Assembly (NCBI GenBank): GCA_045837725.1
Contig: JBEWZL010000304.1
Span: forward strand, 1 to 64,000
Length of the DNA stretch: 64,000 nt
Source of the DNA: Vermamoeba vermiformis
Taxonomy: Eukaryota; Tubulinea; Echinamoebida
Reading direction: 5' to 3'
Part shown: positions 22,314 to 34,546 of the stretch, one piece after another
How the letters are laid out: each line of letters opens with the position of its first letter
Position numbering within the stretch: position 1 is the first letter of the stretch
Position numbers and translations under genes: made by a program
The notes under the pieces: model-generated
Seen by the model: only the letters and a program-made list of their open reading frames with translations
What the model was told of the DNA's origin: nothing
Database searches by the model: none

Positions 22314-24040
22314 ATGTCCGTATTTAAAAAGATATTTGGAAAAGACAAAGAAAAAAAAGACGCCAATTTTAGTTTGGGAACGCCTACTGGCTTTAAGCAC
22401 GTAGGTCATGTGGGCTACGATCCCGATAAGGGTAGTTTAGAGGTACGTACCCGTGAATCACTAACTTTAATAAAAGGGGTCTCAATACTTTAATAGGGAA
22501 GCAATTTACCCGAGGAATTGTCGACGGCATTAAACGCCGCTGGAGGACACACTACGACAAACACAAGGTACCAATACTCGTGCTTTGAATTTGAAAGAAA
22601 GCATGACTCATCTTTATTCGCTTTTTAAGCTACAACGCACCGGCGCCAACCAACCCGGGCCCTCCACCACCCCCTCCAAATAATCCTTACCGCCCTGCAG
22701 TAAGTTCATTCATGTTAAACTCCGTGCCCGACGCACTTATTGATAAAACTAGCCACCACCTCCTCAACAAGATAATTATGGTGATTACAGCGGTCAACAG
22801 GATTACAGCGGTCAACAGCAAGGTTACGATCAAGGTTACGCTAATCAGCCTCCTCCTCAAGGTGCATTCAAATTACCGCCTCCCGGTGTGCGTTCAGCGC
22901 AACCATCGGCGTCATATGGTTCAGCTCCACCACCCCCACCTGTTACAAGAGCAAGTGCTCCTCCCCCTCCAATGGCGAAGACGGCTGGAGGCCCACCTCC
23001 ACCACCTCCCATGCCCAAAGCAGGAGGTCCTCCGCCCCCACCGCCACCTGCATTCAAAGCAGCCGAGACGCATGAGGATTATGACACACCTGCTCCCAGC
23101 GGTGAGCGCAATGCGCTCTTGTCGTCAATTTCAAATTTTAAGAAGGGCGGATTGAAAAAAGCACAAACAAACGATCGCTCGTCACCTATCTTAACAAAGG
23201 ACAAAGGAAGCAGCGGAGGCGGTGGCGCTCCTGGTGGCAGACGTAAGAATCATACTACACTTTTAGCACGTAATAACTGTTGTTAGCGATGATGATGGGA
23301 ATGCCAATGATGATGCCACCCAAGCAAAATACAACGCCGTTGAAGAGCAGTGCCGGCGCACCGTCTCCTCGAGCGACAGCACAGCCTACACCTCCGCCAC
23401 AAATGATGACGTCACCGCGAACCCCAAACCCGCCACCACCTAAAATGCCCAAAGTAGCCGCACCTCCTAAACGTACTACATATTTCTTCTTGAATAGCAC
23501 TAATAGCTAATTGGTTTCATAGAGCAAGGCACGCCACCAATGCCACCGCAACAACGCGCGAGTCAAGCACCGCAGCAATCTTACGGTGCTCCACCTCCAC
23601 TTCCTCAAAAGACAGCTGGGGGTCCTCCTCCACCTCCGCCAACTCCAAAAACCGCCGGAGGTCCACCCCCACCTCCACCTATGCCAAAGGCTGGAGGTCC
23701 GCCTCCACCTCCACCACCAGCTTTCAAAGCTGTTGAGCAACCCGAAGAGTACGATGCCCCGCCTCCAAGCGGTGAACGAAATGCCCTATTATCATCGATT
23801 GCAAATTTCAAAAAAGGTGCGTTCTAGCGTTGCACATAGCAGAAATTTTTAGCTAACACGCGCACAGGTGGCTTGAAGAAAGCACAAACGAATGATCGGT
23901 CAGCACCGATAGTTTCAAAAGAAAAAAGCGGAGGAGGCCCACCCTCTGGAGGAGCACGTCCTGGTCCACCTGGTGGCGGCGGTGGCTTGATGGGTGATTT
24001 AGCTGCCGCAATGTCTAAGCGAGGTTCGCCAAGGAAGTAA
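22314..24040 (+). CDS. CRIB-WH2 proline-rich actin regulator
   Basis: About 450 residues in eight exons. The N-terminus is basic (MSVFKKIFGKDKEKKD), followed by a CRIB/PBD motif (FKHVGHVGYDPDKG, near residue 30) that binds GTP-loaded Rac or Cdc42. Next are long polyproline runs of the profilin- and SH3-binding type, and two near-identical WH2 actin-binding motifs (ERNALLSSISNFKKG near 23105 and ERNALLSSIANFKKG near 23775), each followed by LKKAQTNDRS. The tail is Gly/Pro-rich and ends MSKRGSPRK. There is no WH1 domain and no acidic Arp2/3-binding tail, so it differs from classic WASP. It could promote actin assembly through WH2 and profilin under a Rho GTPase. The two proline-WH2 blocks look like an internal duplication. 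All joins were checked in frame. Confidence 0.88.
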
Positions 24041-24168
24041 CTGTCTTAGCAGTAAAGTATTTATTAACTACGTGTATTGCTGTCGGCGGCCATTACTGCA
24101 TCAAAAGGAAAGGACAATATGCAACCAAGGGGCCAAAGAAGAAATGAATGCTGTTTGATGGCTTTACG

Positions 24169-24313
24169 AAGTGGTGTGACTCGAAAAATCTCGCCGAACA
24201 AAATCAACAAGGCACTCATGGTCTAGGGGCATGATGTCCGCCTGCCACGCGGGCGACCCGGGTTCGATTCCCGGTGAGTGCATTCTTTTTTTGCTTTTGG
24301 CCTCTTCTGGCTC
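24169..24313 (+). repeat. 145-base inverted duplicate carrying tRNA-Gly, copy 2
   Basis: Reverse-complement partner of 19159-19303, with the tRNA in the middle. The identical flanks extend 43 bases upstream and 32 bases downstream. Confidence 0.9.
24212..24282 (+). tRNA. tRNA-Gly(GCC)
   Basis: Identical in sequence to the tRNA at 19190-19260: acceptor stem GCACTCA/TGAGTGC, anticodon GCC, B box GGTTCGATTCC and a downstream run of seven T. It sits between the CRIB-WH2 gene and the dioxygenase gene. Confidence 0.97.
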
Positions 24314-24460
24314 TCGCTAGTTTGCGCTGTGTCTTGAGCAGTTCGTTATGGATTAGTCTGTTCGTCTCCAGAGTACTGGAAGCAAGGACCTTCGACATTA
24401 AGACCTCACCAAAAATAATCGTGTTTTTTTTAATTGTGACACCACACCACAAACCACAGC

Positions 24461-25831
24461 ATGGAAGCATCAAACGAAAAGACAATCGAGGAAACTTCGA
24501 ACGATCCCTTTAACGAGCCAGTAAATTCAAATTATGGCTACACGACATTGCAGATCCCAAAAGATGAGGAAGGTTACGTTATTAGTTTTGAAAAAGACGA
24601 TGTCGCCGCTTGGCGAGATTTTTTTGACACGTACGGTATTGTGGTAAGTCGAGTTTCGGCGATTTTATAATATTATTAAATTTTTATTTGAAATTTGAAA
24701 TTTAAAGGTCATAAGGAACATTATTAGTGACGAAGAAGCAGATAGAACTGCTAACGAAGTATGGGATTATTTAGGAAAAATGTTAAACGCGGAGAAGGAT
24801 GTAAGTTTAAAATTAGCTTTTTTCAGTTCGCTGAATTGTGGTTAGGATCCGAGTACCTGGGAACGTTGGCCATGGGGCGCGCATCTAGGCATATTGGGAA
24901 GCGACTTGACGTTAAGTCAGCAAGCCTGTAGCAATCGAGAACACCCGAATATGTACGACTTTTTCTGTAAACTTTATGGCGAGACAGAGTAAGTTAAGAT
25001 CTGTTTGTGAAAGTTACAGCCCGTAATTTATGACATTGGTAGATTATATACAAGCGTCGATCGCATCGGCATGATGAGACCAACAAAAGGAATCAAATTT
25101 CCCGGCAAAGAAGAGCCCGTGGACAAACCTGAATGGAAGACGAAGAGCCAGTGGCTGCATTGGGATATGAGTATGATACTATACACTGTGGTGCGTGAGT
25201 AGTACTAAAAGTGAGTTACAGATCCTTGGACTGGTAAGACGTCGATGTACGGATGGCAAGGAAACAATCCAGATCAACCGCACAACAAAGGATTCAACTA
25301 CTTGATGGTGCAAGGAATATTGGGCCTTTATGATTGCGGCCCTAATGACGGAGGTTTTCATGCAGTGCCCGGCTTCCACAAGCACATCGAGGCTTGGGGT
25401 AAAGCAAATGATCACCTGCGTGAACGAAACACTTATCCCAACATTTATGATGAGACTACCGGTACGTGCTCAGGCAAATTATAAATGACGCTGACACCTT
25501 TTTAGTTCAAGTGCCTCGCATGGATCCGATTCGAAATGACATTCAAAAGTTGCCACTGCGCAAGGGCAGTTTGTTGATCTGGCACTCGGCGATTCCTCAC
25601 GGCACATTCCCTAATGACAGTAATCGCTTCCGTTTGATCCAATACATGAAAATGGCACCTGCTTCTTATCCACATGTCGTGCCGTTCTATCAGTCCAACT
25701 CTCCGTTCAGACCGATGTACCCATTTCCCGAGGACGTACAGCTGACTGAACTCGGTCAAAAGATTTATGGATTTAAGCCTTGGAAGCCCACTCCTGAGGT
25801 GCAGAAGTCCCGTTGGTGCGTTTTGTTGTGA
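24461..25831 (+). CDS. PhyH-type Fe(II)/2-oxoglutarate dioxygenase with CAAX box
   Basis: About 370 residues in six exons. It matches the phytanoyl-CoA dioxygenase (PhyH) family. The H-x-D iron ligands are in WLHWD (near 25160), the distal His in AIPHGTF (near 25597) and the 2-oxoglutarate Arg in NRFRLIQY. An N-terminal acidic leader of about 40 residues precedes the fold. Family members hydroxylate lipids, small molecules or proteins; the substrate here is unknown. The protein ends RWCVLL, a CAAX-type box with terminal Leu, the kind modified by geranylgeranyltransferase I. That would anchor the enzyme to a membrane, unusual for this family. The start ATG is the first in a leader with no competing frame. 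Confidence 0.85.
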
Positions 25832-25971
25832 AGTGTTTTATTTGTATTTAGCCCGACCCTTCATTGTCGCACCAGTAAAAATTTCGGTCGTTCATTTATT
25901 TCATATTTGTTTATTCGACCACGTAAGGGAAGCTGGTCTGTTAACATTCAATACATAATGAATACACGATA

Positions 25972-28900
25972 ATGGACGCAAGGAACAAAGCAATTTATTC
26001 ACAAGTGTTTGATCCAGCCGTTGCTGCAGGTATTACCAAGGATTTAATTGTTCTACAAATTATACGAATAAATTCAATAACAAATTGTGCAGGATATTAA
26101 TTAACCGTAATAATGAGAGATAATTTTATTAAAAATTTAATGGTTGCTTTCATATCAACTTGGCTCGATCGACTATTGATATGATGTAACGTATCAAGAT
26201 ATTAATATTCATTTAAATTTAGAATTTCAAGCTACTCTTCTGGCACGTTCAGATTCCCAATCGATCCGTCAAGAATCTTTTCGCGGTATGTCATTTAGTT
26301 TAATTATATTATACACGAATATTTAACAACTATTATTAGGCGAGAAGAAACAAGAAAGTGAATACTTAATCGATGAGCACTCATACTCGTTAGAAAGCGA
26401 TCCCGAAATACCGCAATACGGTTATTTTAATGAAAGAGGCGAATTGACTTGGTACAAGCGTGCTTGGATAGACTTTCAAGTGTGGATCAGGCGCCCATTT
26501 TTTAGTACGTGGCTGAATTAATCTGGGTCTATACTTTATTAACGCGATCTTCGTTTAGGGTTGGGTCAAAAGACAGTAACGGGCCTTTGGCTACTAATAG
26601 CTGCCGTAATATTCTTTGTCACATCTTTGGTATTGGGATTAGCTTTGGGACTCACCTTATCGAGTACCCAATTTTTGACAGATCCGAACTTGACAGTTGC
26701 ACAAGTAGCCAGCGGAATAACATTTGAAGGAGGGACTGTTATATTATCACGTGACACAGTGCCTAATCCGACACTATGGAACTTCATTCAATATTCAATG
26801 GACGTGGACAAGATTCCAATCACCGATGCAAAGGTGCTTGTTACGAACAGAAGCTCCAACGCAGAGCTCGCAAAAATCGAAATTTCAGGACACGTGTCAA
26901 TAATAGATATCGGAAATGCCACGTGCAATGCCGTTCTGACGTTCAACGGTGACACGCAAGATTTCACAGCAGCCAATATGAACTTGTTCCTCGAGGTCAA
27001 CTTTGCAGTACATTGGAACCCCTTAATGAGCTTGCCTTTGCTCAAACGACACGCCACTAGCTTTGGGCACAATATTACAGCTAACAACGGCGCTTGGATG
27101 AGCGACATTTCTTTGATCAGCAGCGGCACACTGACCGTAACAACACTCGCGACATTCACTCGCAAAAATCGAGATTTCACCTTCGTTCCTGGCGTGCACT
27201 TACACGTGGATGAACTTAAAATAGAAGGCCAAGGATTGATCAATTCATTGGGCAGCTTCTTGGATAGGTATTCAATTGAGGTACTTGCAACTTTGATACG
27301 CAATACTGATGTTCTGCAGGGAATTGGGAGACACGAAGTTATTCCTCAAGTTATACTTGCCGTTCGCTATGATCAACGAGCAACAATCCTTTGCTGAGTT
27401 GAGCTTGTTAGACGACAATGGACTGCAATTAGGACCCGTGCAAATGCATTCTACGAGCGTTGTGTTCCGTATTGAAGGCATTGGTAAGTCAACCTTGAAT
27501 TTAAAAAATGGTAATTAATATATTCTATAGGTCCTAGACCTTTGATCACATTGCAAACTGACTTGAACATTCCTTTGGCCCCGCTAAATCCGAACTTGAA
27601 TTTGACGGTCAATGGAAACTTTAATTCTGAGTCACGTGCCATGATCTTGAAAGGTACTGTTCGGTCAATAGTACAATTAATAGAGACTAACGAATTCAGG
27701 TGAGATATCACCTTGGCCCAATCCTTTTGGCCTTCCTTACATGGCAATAGACAAAACACAGTTCAATCTCACCATTGCTCAACGATCGCACGTGCGCAAC
27801 AGAGCTACTTCGTTCGTCAATAGATTTAGTGTTGAAGCATATCTCCTCACTGGTGCACGTGTAAACATACCCAGAATTCCTGAAATGTCTGCCCAAGTGC
27901 TTGGCACCCTCAACAACGGCAATTTGGCGTTTTTCGTGAACGACCTTGACGTGCCGAGCATAGGTAAGAAACTCATGCAAAGTCTGGATCATGATCTAAT
28001 GCGTTGTAGATGAGGTTATCAAATCGCTGCTTGGCATAGACGTGCCGTCATTAAGCGACAAGTTTGACATTTCCAATCGACGCATGAGCATGGCACTCGC
28101 GAGCAGTTTTAGAACTAGAATCAACTTGCCCTTTGATCACATGATGAACGGCATGGTCATTGGAAGGTAACGTCTAACACTAACACGCGCGTTCATAAAC
28201 TGACACGTGACCGCAGAGGAATGACACTCGTGACACCTGCTGTCAAAGTGACAGATCTCATTGGACCAGTCAGAGATTTGTTCCCTGGCCGAGATTTCGG
28301 TAGGCCACTTAGTCAACTCAACCACACTCGACAGCGTGACTTACTTCTTCATAGGCGAGTTGACCTTGGGTGCAACAGTTCCCGTGTTCGATGCATTGGA
28401 CGTGACTGGATTCAAAGACCAGTTTGAGGTGTTTTTGAAATCAACACCTTTCGACATCGATTCCAAGCTCCGATTTTTGGGTTTTGGAATTATCGCAAGG
28501 CCATTCGCCGTACCAGTTAGTTTGTCAGTGGCAGCTGAGCTCGAACTACGAATGCCCGAACAAGACAGCTTGATTTTCCACGTAGAAGGACAAGTGCAAT
28601 CAGGTCAAGTCACGATTGGTGGCTCGATGATTGGCATGTGGTACAACGCGTTCAATGTCAACGGACTTAACATTGGCAATGTCACCGCTGAGATTGGTAT
28701 TGCGCCTGGCCCTGTCATTTCCACGATCGGTCTCGGTGCCGCTATTCAGATAGGTCGCGCTGAGATTTCGTTCTTGGGCAGAGCTAGTGTCGACTTGGCC
28801 GATTCATTTGTCAATGCCCGCGTACAGAATTTGTACCTCACTGACATTGTGCAATTCTTCAAAGGTACGAAACATGTTTAGAGCTGTTTATTGTAGACTG

Positions 28901-29870
28901 CCTATCATTTAATGTACTGACTTTATTTAGATTTGAATGTGGATTTCTTGGATCGTATTGACATCAATGATGTTCCCGACAATGTCAGACTCAATTTGTT
29001 GCTGGTGACATTCGCAACGAAAGACGGAGAGTTGCAAGGAATTCCGTACACGAAGGGATTTAGAATTGCAGCTGACGCGGAGCTATTAGGCGTTACCGCA
29101 ACAGCCTCAGTAAGTCATGCAAGAGGGTGTCAAACAGCCTAACATTACATTTTAGGTTGCTTCGAACAAGGCTCTTGTGGCCAATGTGCCAGTCACAGAT
29201 TTGTTACTCTCGTTTGGCATTCGATTCGATAATCTCGCGGACATCATCCTGGACTTCGTAGAACGAATATTGCCGTTTGACTTGCCTTCATTAGACGAGA
29301 TTTTATGTACGTATTCAAAGATTCTTGAGTGTACTGGACTAACGTTATGAACTTTCCACAGCTGGCATTGGTATTCGATTCAACCTCGGCAATGTGCTAG
29401 GCTTGAAGAGTGTTGAATTGAGCGACTTCTCGCTGTTGAATGTGATGCACGGTGATTTCCCCGAGCTGACCATTGTCATCATGCTGGCTGGACACGAGCG
29501 ACGCTTATCGCTCAACTTGGATCTGAAGTCATTAGGCAATGGCTTGAGCAACATTTTGGAGCTGAGTAACGTGCCTGCAGACTCGGACTTTTTGAGCTGT
29601 GTTGTGAATGCTCACTGCAAGGACTGCAGTGCCGGATCTGTTTGCGATCACACACAGACACCTTGGCGATGTGTTTCTGCATGCCCGCAAGGCTCCGTTA
29701 GTATCGATAAGGCAGGCTGTTGGCCGAGTAATTCAACCGAGGCAGGCAATGCTCGTCGCAGTCACAGTTACAGCGGCTACTCGTTCATGAACGCAGATCA
29801 CGTGCAACGATTTGAAATGAGACGTCAGAATCAAATCCCTGTAAAATATGTTTTTAGAACTGTCAATTAG
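25972..29870 (+). CDS. Large type II membrane protein with beta-rich ectodomain
   Basis: About 1,050 residues in 14 or so exons. The first 110 residues are polar and presumably cytosolic, followed by one transmembrane helix (TGLWLLIAAVIFFVTSLVLG, in the exon near 26560). The rest is an extracellular or luminal chain of beta-rich segments recalling LEA14/DUF3712-like sandwiches, though that likeness is weak. Near the C-terminus is a small Cys cluster (CVVNAHCKDCSAGSVCDH). Frame joins at 27269-27319 and 28300-28353 were checked and are needed to avoid early stops. It is convergent with the acidic unknown gene, 82 bases away. I do not recognise the family; function unknown. Confidence 0.75.
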
Positions 29871-29952
29871 AATAAAGTTGTATTGCTAGTTTTTTTAAAT
29901 TTGAATGCATAACGAACCATTAAAAACGATTTTATTTTACAAGAGATCAATG

Positions 29953-31512
29953 TTAATCTTGATCATTTTCTTCGTCACTTGGCTCATAAAATTCAGGTCC
30001 ACTTTTTTCTTCCTCTGAACCGTTGAAATTGTAGTCAGGATCGAATTTGACTTCGCTATTCCTTTCGTATATTTTCGGCATATCATTTTCATCGTAAACA
30101 AACAATTCGGGACCGTTCGTGATCGAAGTAACAGGTCCTAATATATTGGTATTATTGTTATTATTATTGGTGGTATTTTCATCTTCGTCCGTAATTGGCA
30201 TGTACGACGGCACGCAATTGAATTGATATCTAATCTTGTGGCCGTCGACTCTGTTGAATATCAAGTTCATCGACATTGTCTCTTTGTCAGCAATTGAAAT
30301 TTCCACCACGCCAACACCGCCGGTTACAACTGACTTGTCATTTGTCACGTCAAAAACGAACGATAATTTCCTCGTGTGTTGCACTTAAATTATCGTTAAT
30401 AAGATAGATATTTAATGGTTCATTTACGTACTTGTTGAAGCTGAAGTAAAGCCCTTCGTAATTTTAAGTTGAAATTTTGAAATTAAAATGTCACCGTACA
30501 CTGCAATAGAGATCGATTTTGTTGCCGCATCGAATTCTTTTAGTAAGTGCAGGTTGATTACTGAGTTGGTAACTTCATCTAGAATAAAACGAACGGTTAT
30601 TAATTATTGTACGAATTAATGGAGAAAGATTAAGAGGGAAAATTAATTAAAAAATAAATATCTAACCAACCATATTTGGCTTATACAGATCGATTAAAAT
30701 TTTGTATGGTAAATGCTATGAGGTTTTTTTTTACCTTCATTTGGAAATATGTTCAAATCATCGATTGTGACGTTTTCTTTAGCACCAACAATGCTTGAGT
30801 CTAATATTTTCGATGCACGCCAAAATCCTAAGTCTAGTCTGTTCGGATCTAACGATTTTGCCTTGTTTTGTTGCTCCTCGTCAAATAATTCCACCAAAAA
30901 ATCGTATTCTTCTGTTCTCATCACAGCAAATTCAATATCACGCCGCTAATAAATATTAATATGGTAATTATTTCTTATATTAATAGTTTCTTACTGTTAA
31001 ATTTTGACGTTCTTCGTTGTCCCTCGCCTTCATAAACCAGCTTTTAATTGAAATCTCTTCCACGAACATCTCCGATAATTTTGATAATAGGGCACCGCAT
31101 TCTTTTAATACTTTAACGTCCTATAATAATTGTTAAAAACTTTAAAATTCTATTTAAAATAGATCTTACCTCGTCGCACTCCAGATCCATCATGTATTTA
31201 ATTTGTGACAACGGAAATGCGTGTTTAGAAATTTTCCTATTCGTAATTTGTTCTATTTGAGCTGCTTTGACCTCCCAATATTCATCGATAATTGATTTTA
31301 CGTCAAACTGCTCCAAATATTTTTCTAAAATAATGGAGTTACTATTTAGATCATATTAATATTATTAGAGCAATAGATCACTAAATTAAATAATTTTTAC
31401 ATAATATACGAACTTGATCAAGTTCGTTACCTGTTTCAATTTCGTCCTCCTCTTCATTTTCGCGGTCATCGAGGCTCAAAGACCAATCAAATACTTTAGA
31501 TAATGAGCTCAT
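29953..31512 (-). CDS. Acidic protein of unknown function
   Basis: About 400 residues in seven or so exons. It begins MSSLSKVFDWSLSLDDREN, then an acidic stretch, a helical middle part rich in Glu and Lys, a beta-type segment near 30300-30380, an Asn run (about eight Asn) and a very acidic C-terminus ending SDEENDQD. No signal peptide or membrane segment is visible, so it is probably cytosolic or nuclear. It resembles no family I know. Confidence 0.65.
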
Positions 31513-31677
31513 TATTATATTGTGCTCATCACTGTTCGTTGAAAATTGAACTGGTCGATCTCGCTCAATGATTTTTTTGAGGTTTTATCAAAATTAAATC
31601 CATATTACAAAAGGAGCCAAATGTGCTTAGTATACATCAATGCTTAAATTAAAAACTACAAGAGACCAACTCTTACA

Positions 31678-34321
31678 TTAAATCTCTTTGCTTTCGGTGG
31701 CCTTGTTTCGTTCGTCGTACCATTGCGCATTCAAAAATCCCAATTGAGCTTGAATGGCTTTGATTGCCGGCGAAGCATCTTGTTTCAGTGAAATAGATCG
31801 TTGGGGCTTAACAATCTAAGCAAACAAATTTGTTAAAATTTAAGTTTTTTTTAAGCAGATCGAGTTCTGATCTTGTTGGACTTGGCTTACCTTGCAATAG
31901 TTCTCAGGGAAGTAACCTTCTTGGCCATTCAATTCACCGAGCCACCAACCACCAGGCTCACCTTGTTCAAGGACAACAATAACATCTCCTGGCTTAATCG
32001 ATAATCCTAAAATCTCAAGTTAGCACCGCTTCAATTTTTCCTAAATAGGCAAGTCCATAGTACTCACGTTGCGAGTCTTCGCTCTTATATTCATAAATAA
32101 CTTCGGCTTTGTATTTAAATGCACTTCGTCTTCGTTGTCGTGAACGTTCTTGTTCGACTTCACGGTGCGTTTTTTCTTCTTGCACGGCGGTAGGTTTACG
32201 AGGGCTATAATACATACATATGATTAATATAATTGCCCTACTATTATATATTATTTGACATTGCATACCTCTCTTTAACTTCGGCAGATTCGGTCGTAAT
32301 ACCTTCCTCCTATAATAGGAAAAGTTCATTAAACCTCACGCTTCGCAATGATTCGATCGGTAATTTTTTCGTACCTCGTTCAATTGCTCTTCTTCATACT
32401 CGAGCAATAACAACTCGTCTTCTTCTTGTTTGCTAAGTTTCTTCTTGCTCTTCAAGAACGCTCTTCGTGCATTCAATTTTTCACGCTTAGTCATGTTAGT
32501 GGTATCGGGCATGGCTGCAGGTTTGGCCTCTTCTTCTTGTTTCACTTCTTCGTCACTTGTCTGAACAGGTGTTAATACTAGTGGTCTATATTATGGTTGT
32601 TATTACTTTGGGGAGAGTGTTTACCTCGCCATCCGCAGGTTCGTCATTAATTTCACCGTCAATATCGTCGTCAATAATTTCGTGCGGGAAGACTGTCTCA
32701 GCGACTTTAAGTACGCCTCCGGACTCTTCCTCGTCCTTAATATGTGTCTCGTGTGTCTCGACAGTATCATTGTTTTCAGCAAATTCGACAACTGTTTCAG
32801 AGAATTTGACTGACTTTCTCTTCTTCAATTTTGGTTTCCTGGGCAAGTCACTGGCAGGAGCGTTGTTGCCACCAGATTCATTGGCAGCGGTGTGACGAGC
32901 AGTCTCTTCGTCGTGATAGACGTCATCGTCATGTTCTTCAGCCGGTTCTTCAGGCTTGTTCTCGCCGTCTTCGAGAGGTTGGTCACTTTCATCAGGAGTG
33001 TCACCTTCCGTGGCGTGACCATTCTCGTGAGGCTCTTCAGCCACGTGAGTCTCCTCGACAGCTTCTTCGACGTGCTCATCAGTCTTATCTTCGTGGTGAT
33101 CTTCGTGCTCACCATTTTCTTCGACGTGTTTATCCTCGTGAGTCTCTTCCACGTGTTCCTCGTGGTGTTCTTCAACGTGATTAGGCTCCTCAACATGTTC
33201 TTCGGGATGTTCCTCCGGTTCATCACTTTCGACCTCAGGTTTGACGTCATCCGTAGAATCATGCTCCACCGGAGTCTCTTCAACATGCTTCTCAGGCTCG
33301 ACATGTTCCTCAACGTGTTCTTCTGGTTGAGTTTCAATGTGCTCCTCAGGTCTGTGCTCTTCAACATGTTCCTCGGGCTTGTGCTCTTCCACGTGTTCTT
33401 CAGGCTTGTGCTCTACATGCTCTTCGACGTGTTCCTCGGGCTTTTGGTCAACGTGTGCTGCTGGTTGGGGTTCTTCAACATGTTCTTCGGGCTTGTGTTC
33501 TTCAACATGCTCTTCGGGCTTGTGCTCTTCAACATGTTCCTCGGGTTTGTGCTCCTCAACGTGTTCTTCGGGCTTGGTTTCTTCCACGTGTTCAGTGACA
33601 TGTTGCTCTGGTTTAGTTTCAACAACAGGCTCAGCTTCAACGGTGACAGTTTCAGTTTGCTTGGGCTCCAAAGCAGTGACAGCGACTTCAACGGCAACAG
33701 AAGTGATAATTTGCTTCGGTTGTTCGATGGGCTTGACGTCTGCGGGCTCTGCTTTAACTTGCTCGACTGGCTTTTCGTGATCGACACTAGACGATTCACA
33801 AATAAAATTAATTTATGTAATTAAGTCAATTACGAATTAATGGCAATTTGCTAATATTTTTAATTATCTTACCCCTTCTCAACCGGCTTGACGTCAGATT
33901 TCGTTTCAGATTTAGAACCATTAGTATCGACCTGGGGCTTCTCTGTTTTAGTCGTTGTTACTGGTTTTGAGGTGGCCTTATCGGTAGCAGCCTATTATAA
34001 CAAGATTGTTACGAAACTGTCTAATTATGTCCGAATCCAATTTAAAATCGTTTCGAAGATTCTGTGCCGTGAATACGAAATTACACATTCGAAAAAATAG
34101 AGTATACTATCCGATGCCATAATAAATTGAAAATACTTGCTTAGGATAATGTAACCATAAAAAATCGGATTAAATTTATCAGATCGATTAATTGAATCAA
34201 TAAAATGCTGTTTATAGCAAATTCCGTATTTTCTGACCTTCTCTAACAAGAACTTTTGGTATTTAACATGGTACCAAGTCACCAAAGCACCGATCCCTAA
34301 CCAGATCAAGAAAGGTACCAT
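31678..34321 (-). CDS. Glu/His-repeat protein with C-terminal SH3 domain
   Basis: About 620 residues. In this model exon 1 (34321-34246) gives a hydrophobic N-terminal anchor (MVPFLIWLGIGALVTWYHVK). A spacer rich in Lys, Thr and Val follows. One large exon (33786-32632) holds more than ten copies of a nine-residue repeat close to KPEEHVEEH. After that come basic and coiled segments (KREKLNARRAFLKSKKKLS) and a standard SH3 domain (AEVIYEYKSEDSQR ... GWWLGELNG ... GYFPENY) ending about 40 residues before the stop. SH3 domains bind proline motifs, so this could be a scaffold linking a membrane to the actin machinery. The exon at about 33992 could instead be joined to the Thr/Pro-rich gene upstream; see the finding. 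Confidence 0.75.
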
Positions 34322-34546
34322 AGTGGTGTTGAAATAAATAAATATACTATAATACAAATAAATATGCAACCACTATATACAATAAAAATATCGAACGAGA
34401 TCTGGTATCCCTTTCAACGGTTCAAGTTACTTTTACGCAATTTTTGACCGAATTTCAACGGACGTTTTCACTGAACGGACCTCAAGCAAAAAACAATTTG
34501 TACGGCATCGTAAAGATTAAAAACTGCTTAAGGGATTGCACTAATT
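34322..34546 (-). promoter_or_regulatory. Possible internal promoter
   Basis: This AT-rich interval lies just upstream of the hydrophobic first exon of the SH3 protein. It includes a TATA-like TTGTATATAG near 34375. It is also the start of what would be an unusually long intron (33993-34546) if the two neighbouring frames form one gene. Confidence 0.35.

Noticed and set aside
22857-23811. Gly-rich minus-strand frames
   Set aside because: They are the antisense of the polyproline blocks of the CRIB-WH2 gene.
32892-33824. Long plus-strand frame opposite the Glu/His repeats
   Set aside because: It is the antisense of a nine-residue repeat array, which leaves a stop-free frame by composition. 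Its hydrophobic sequence has no splice context.
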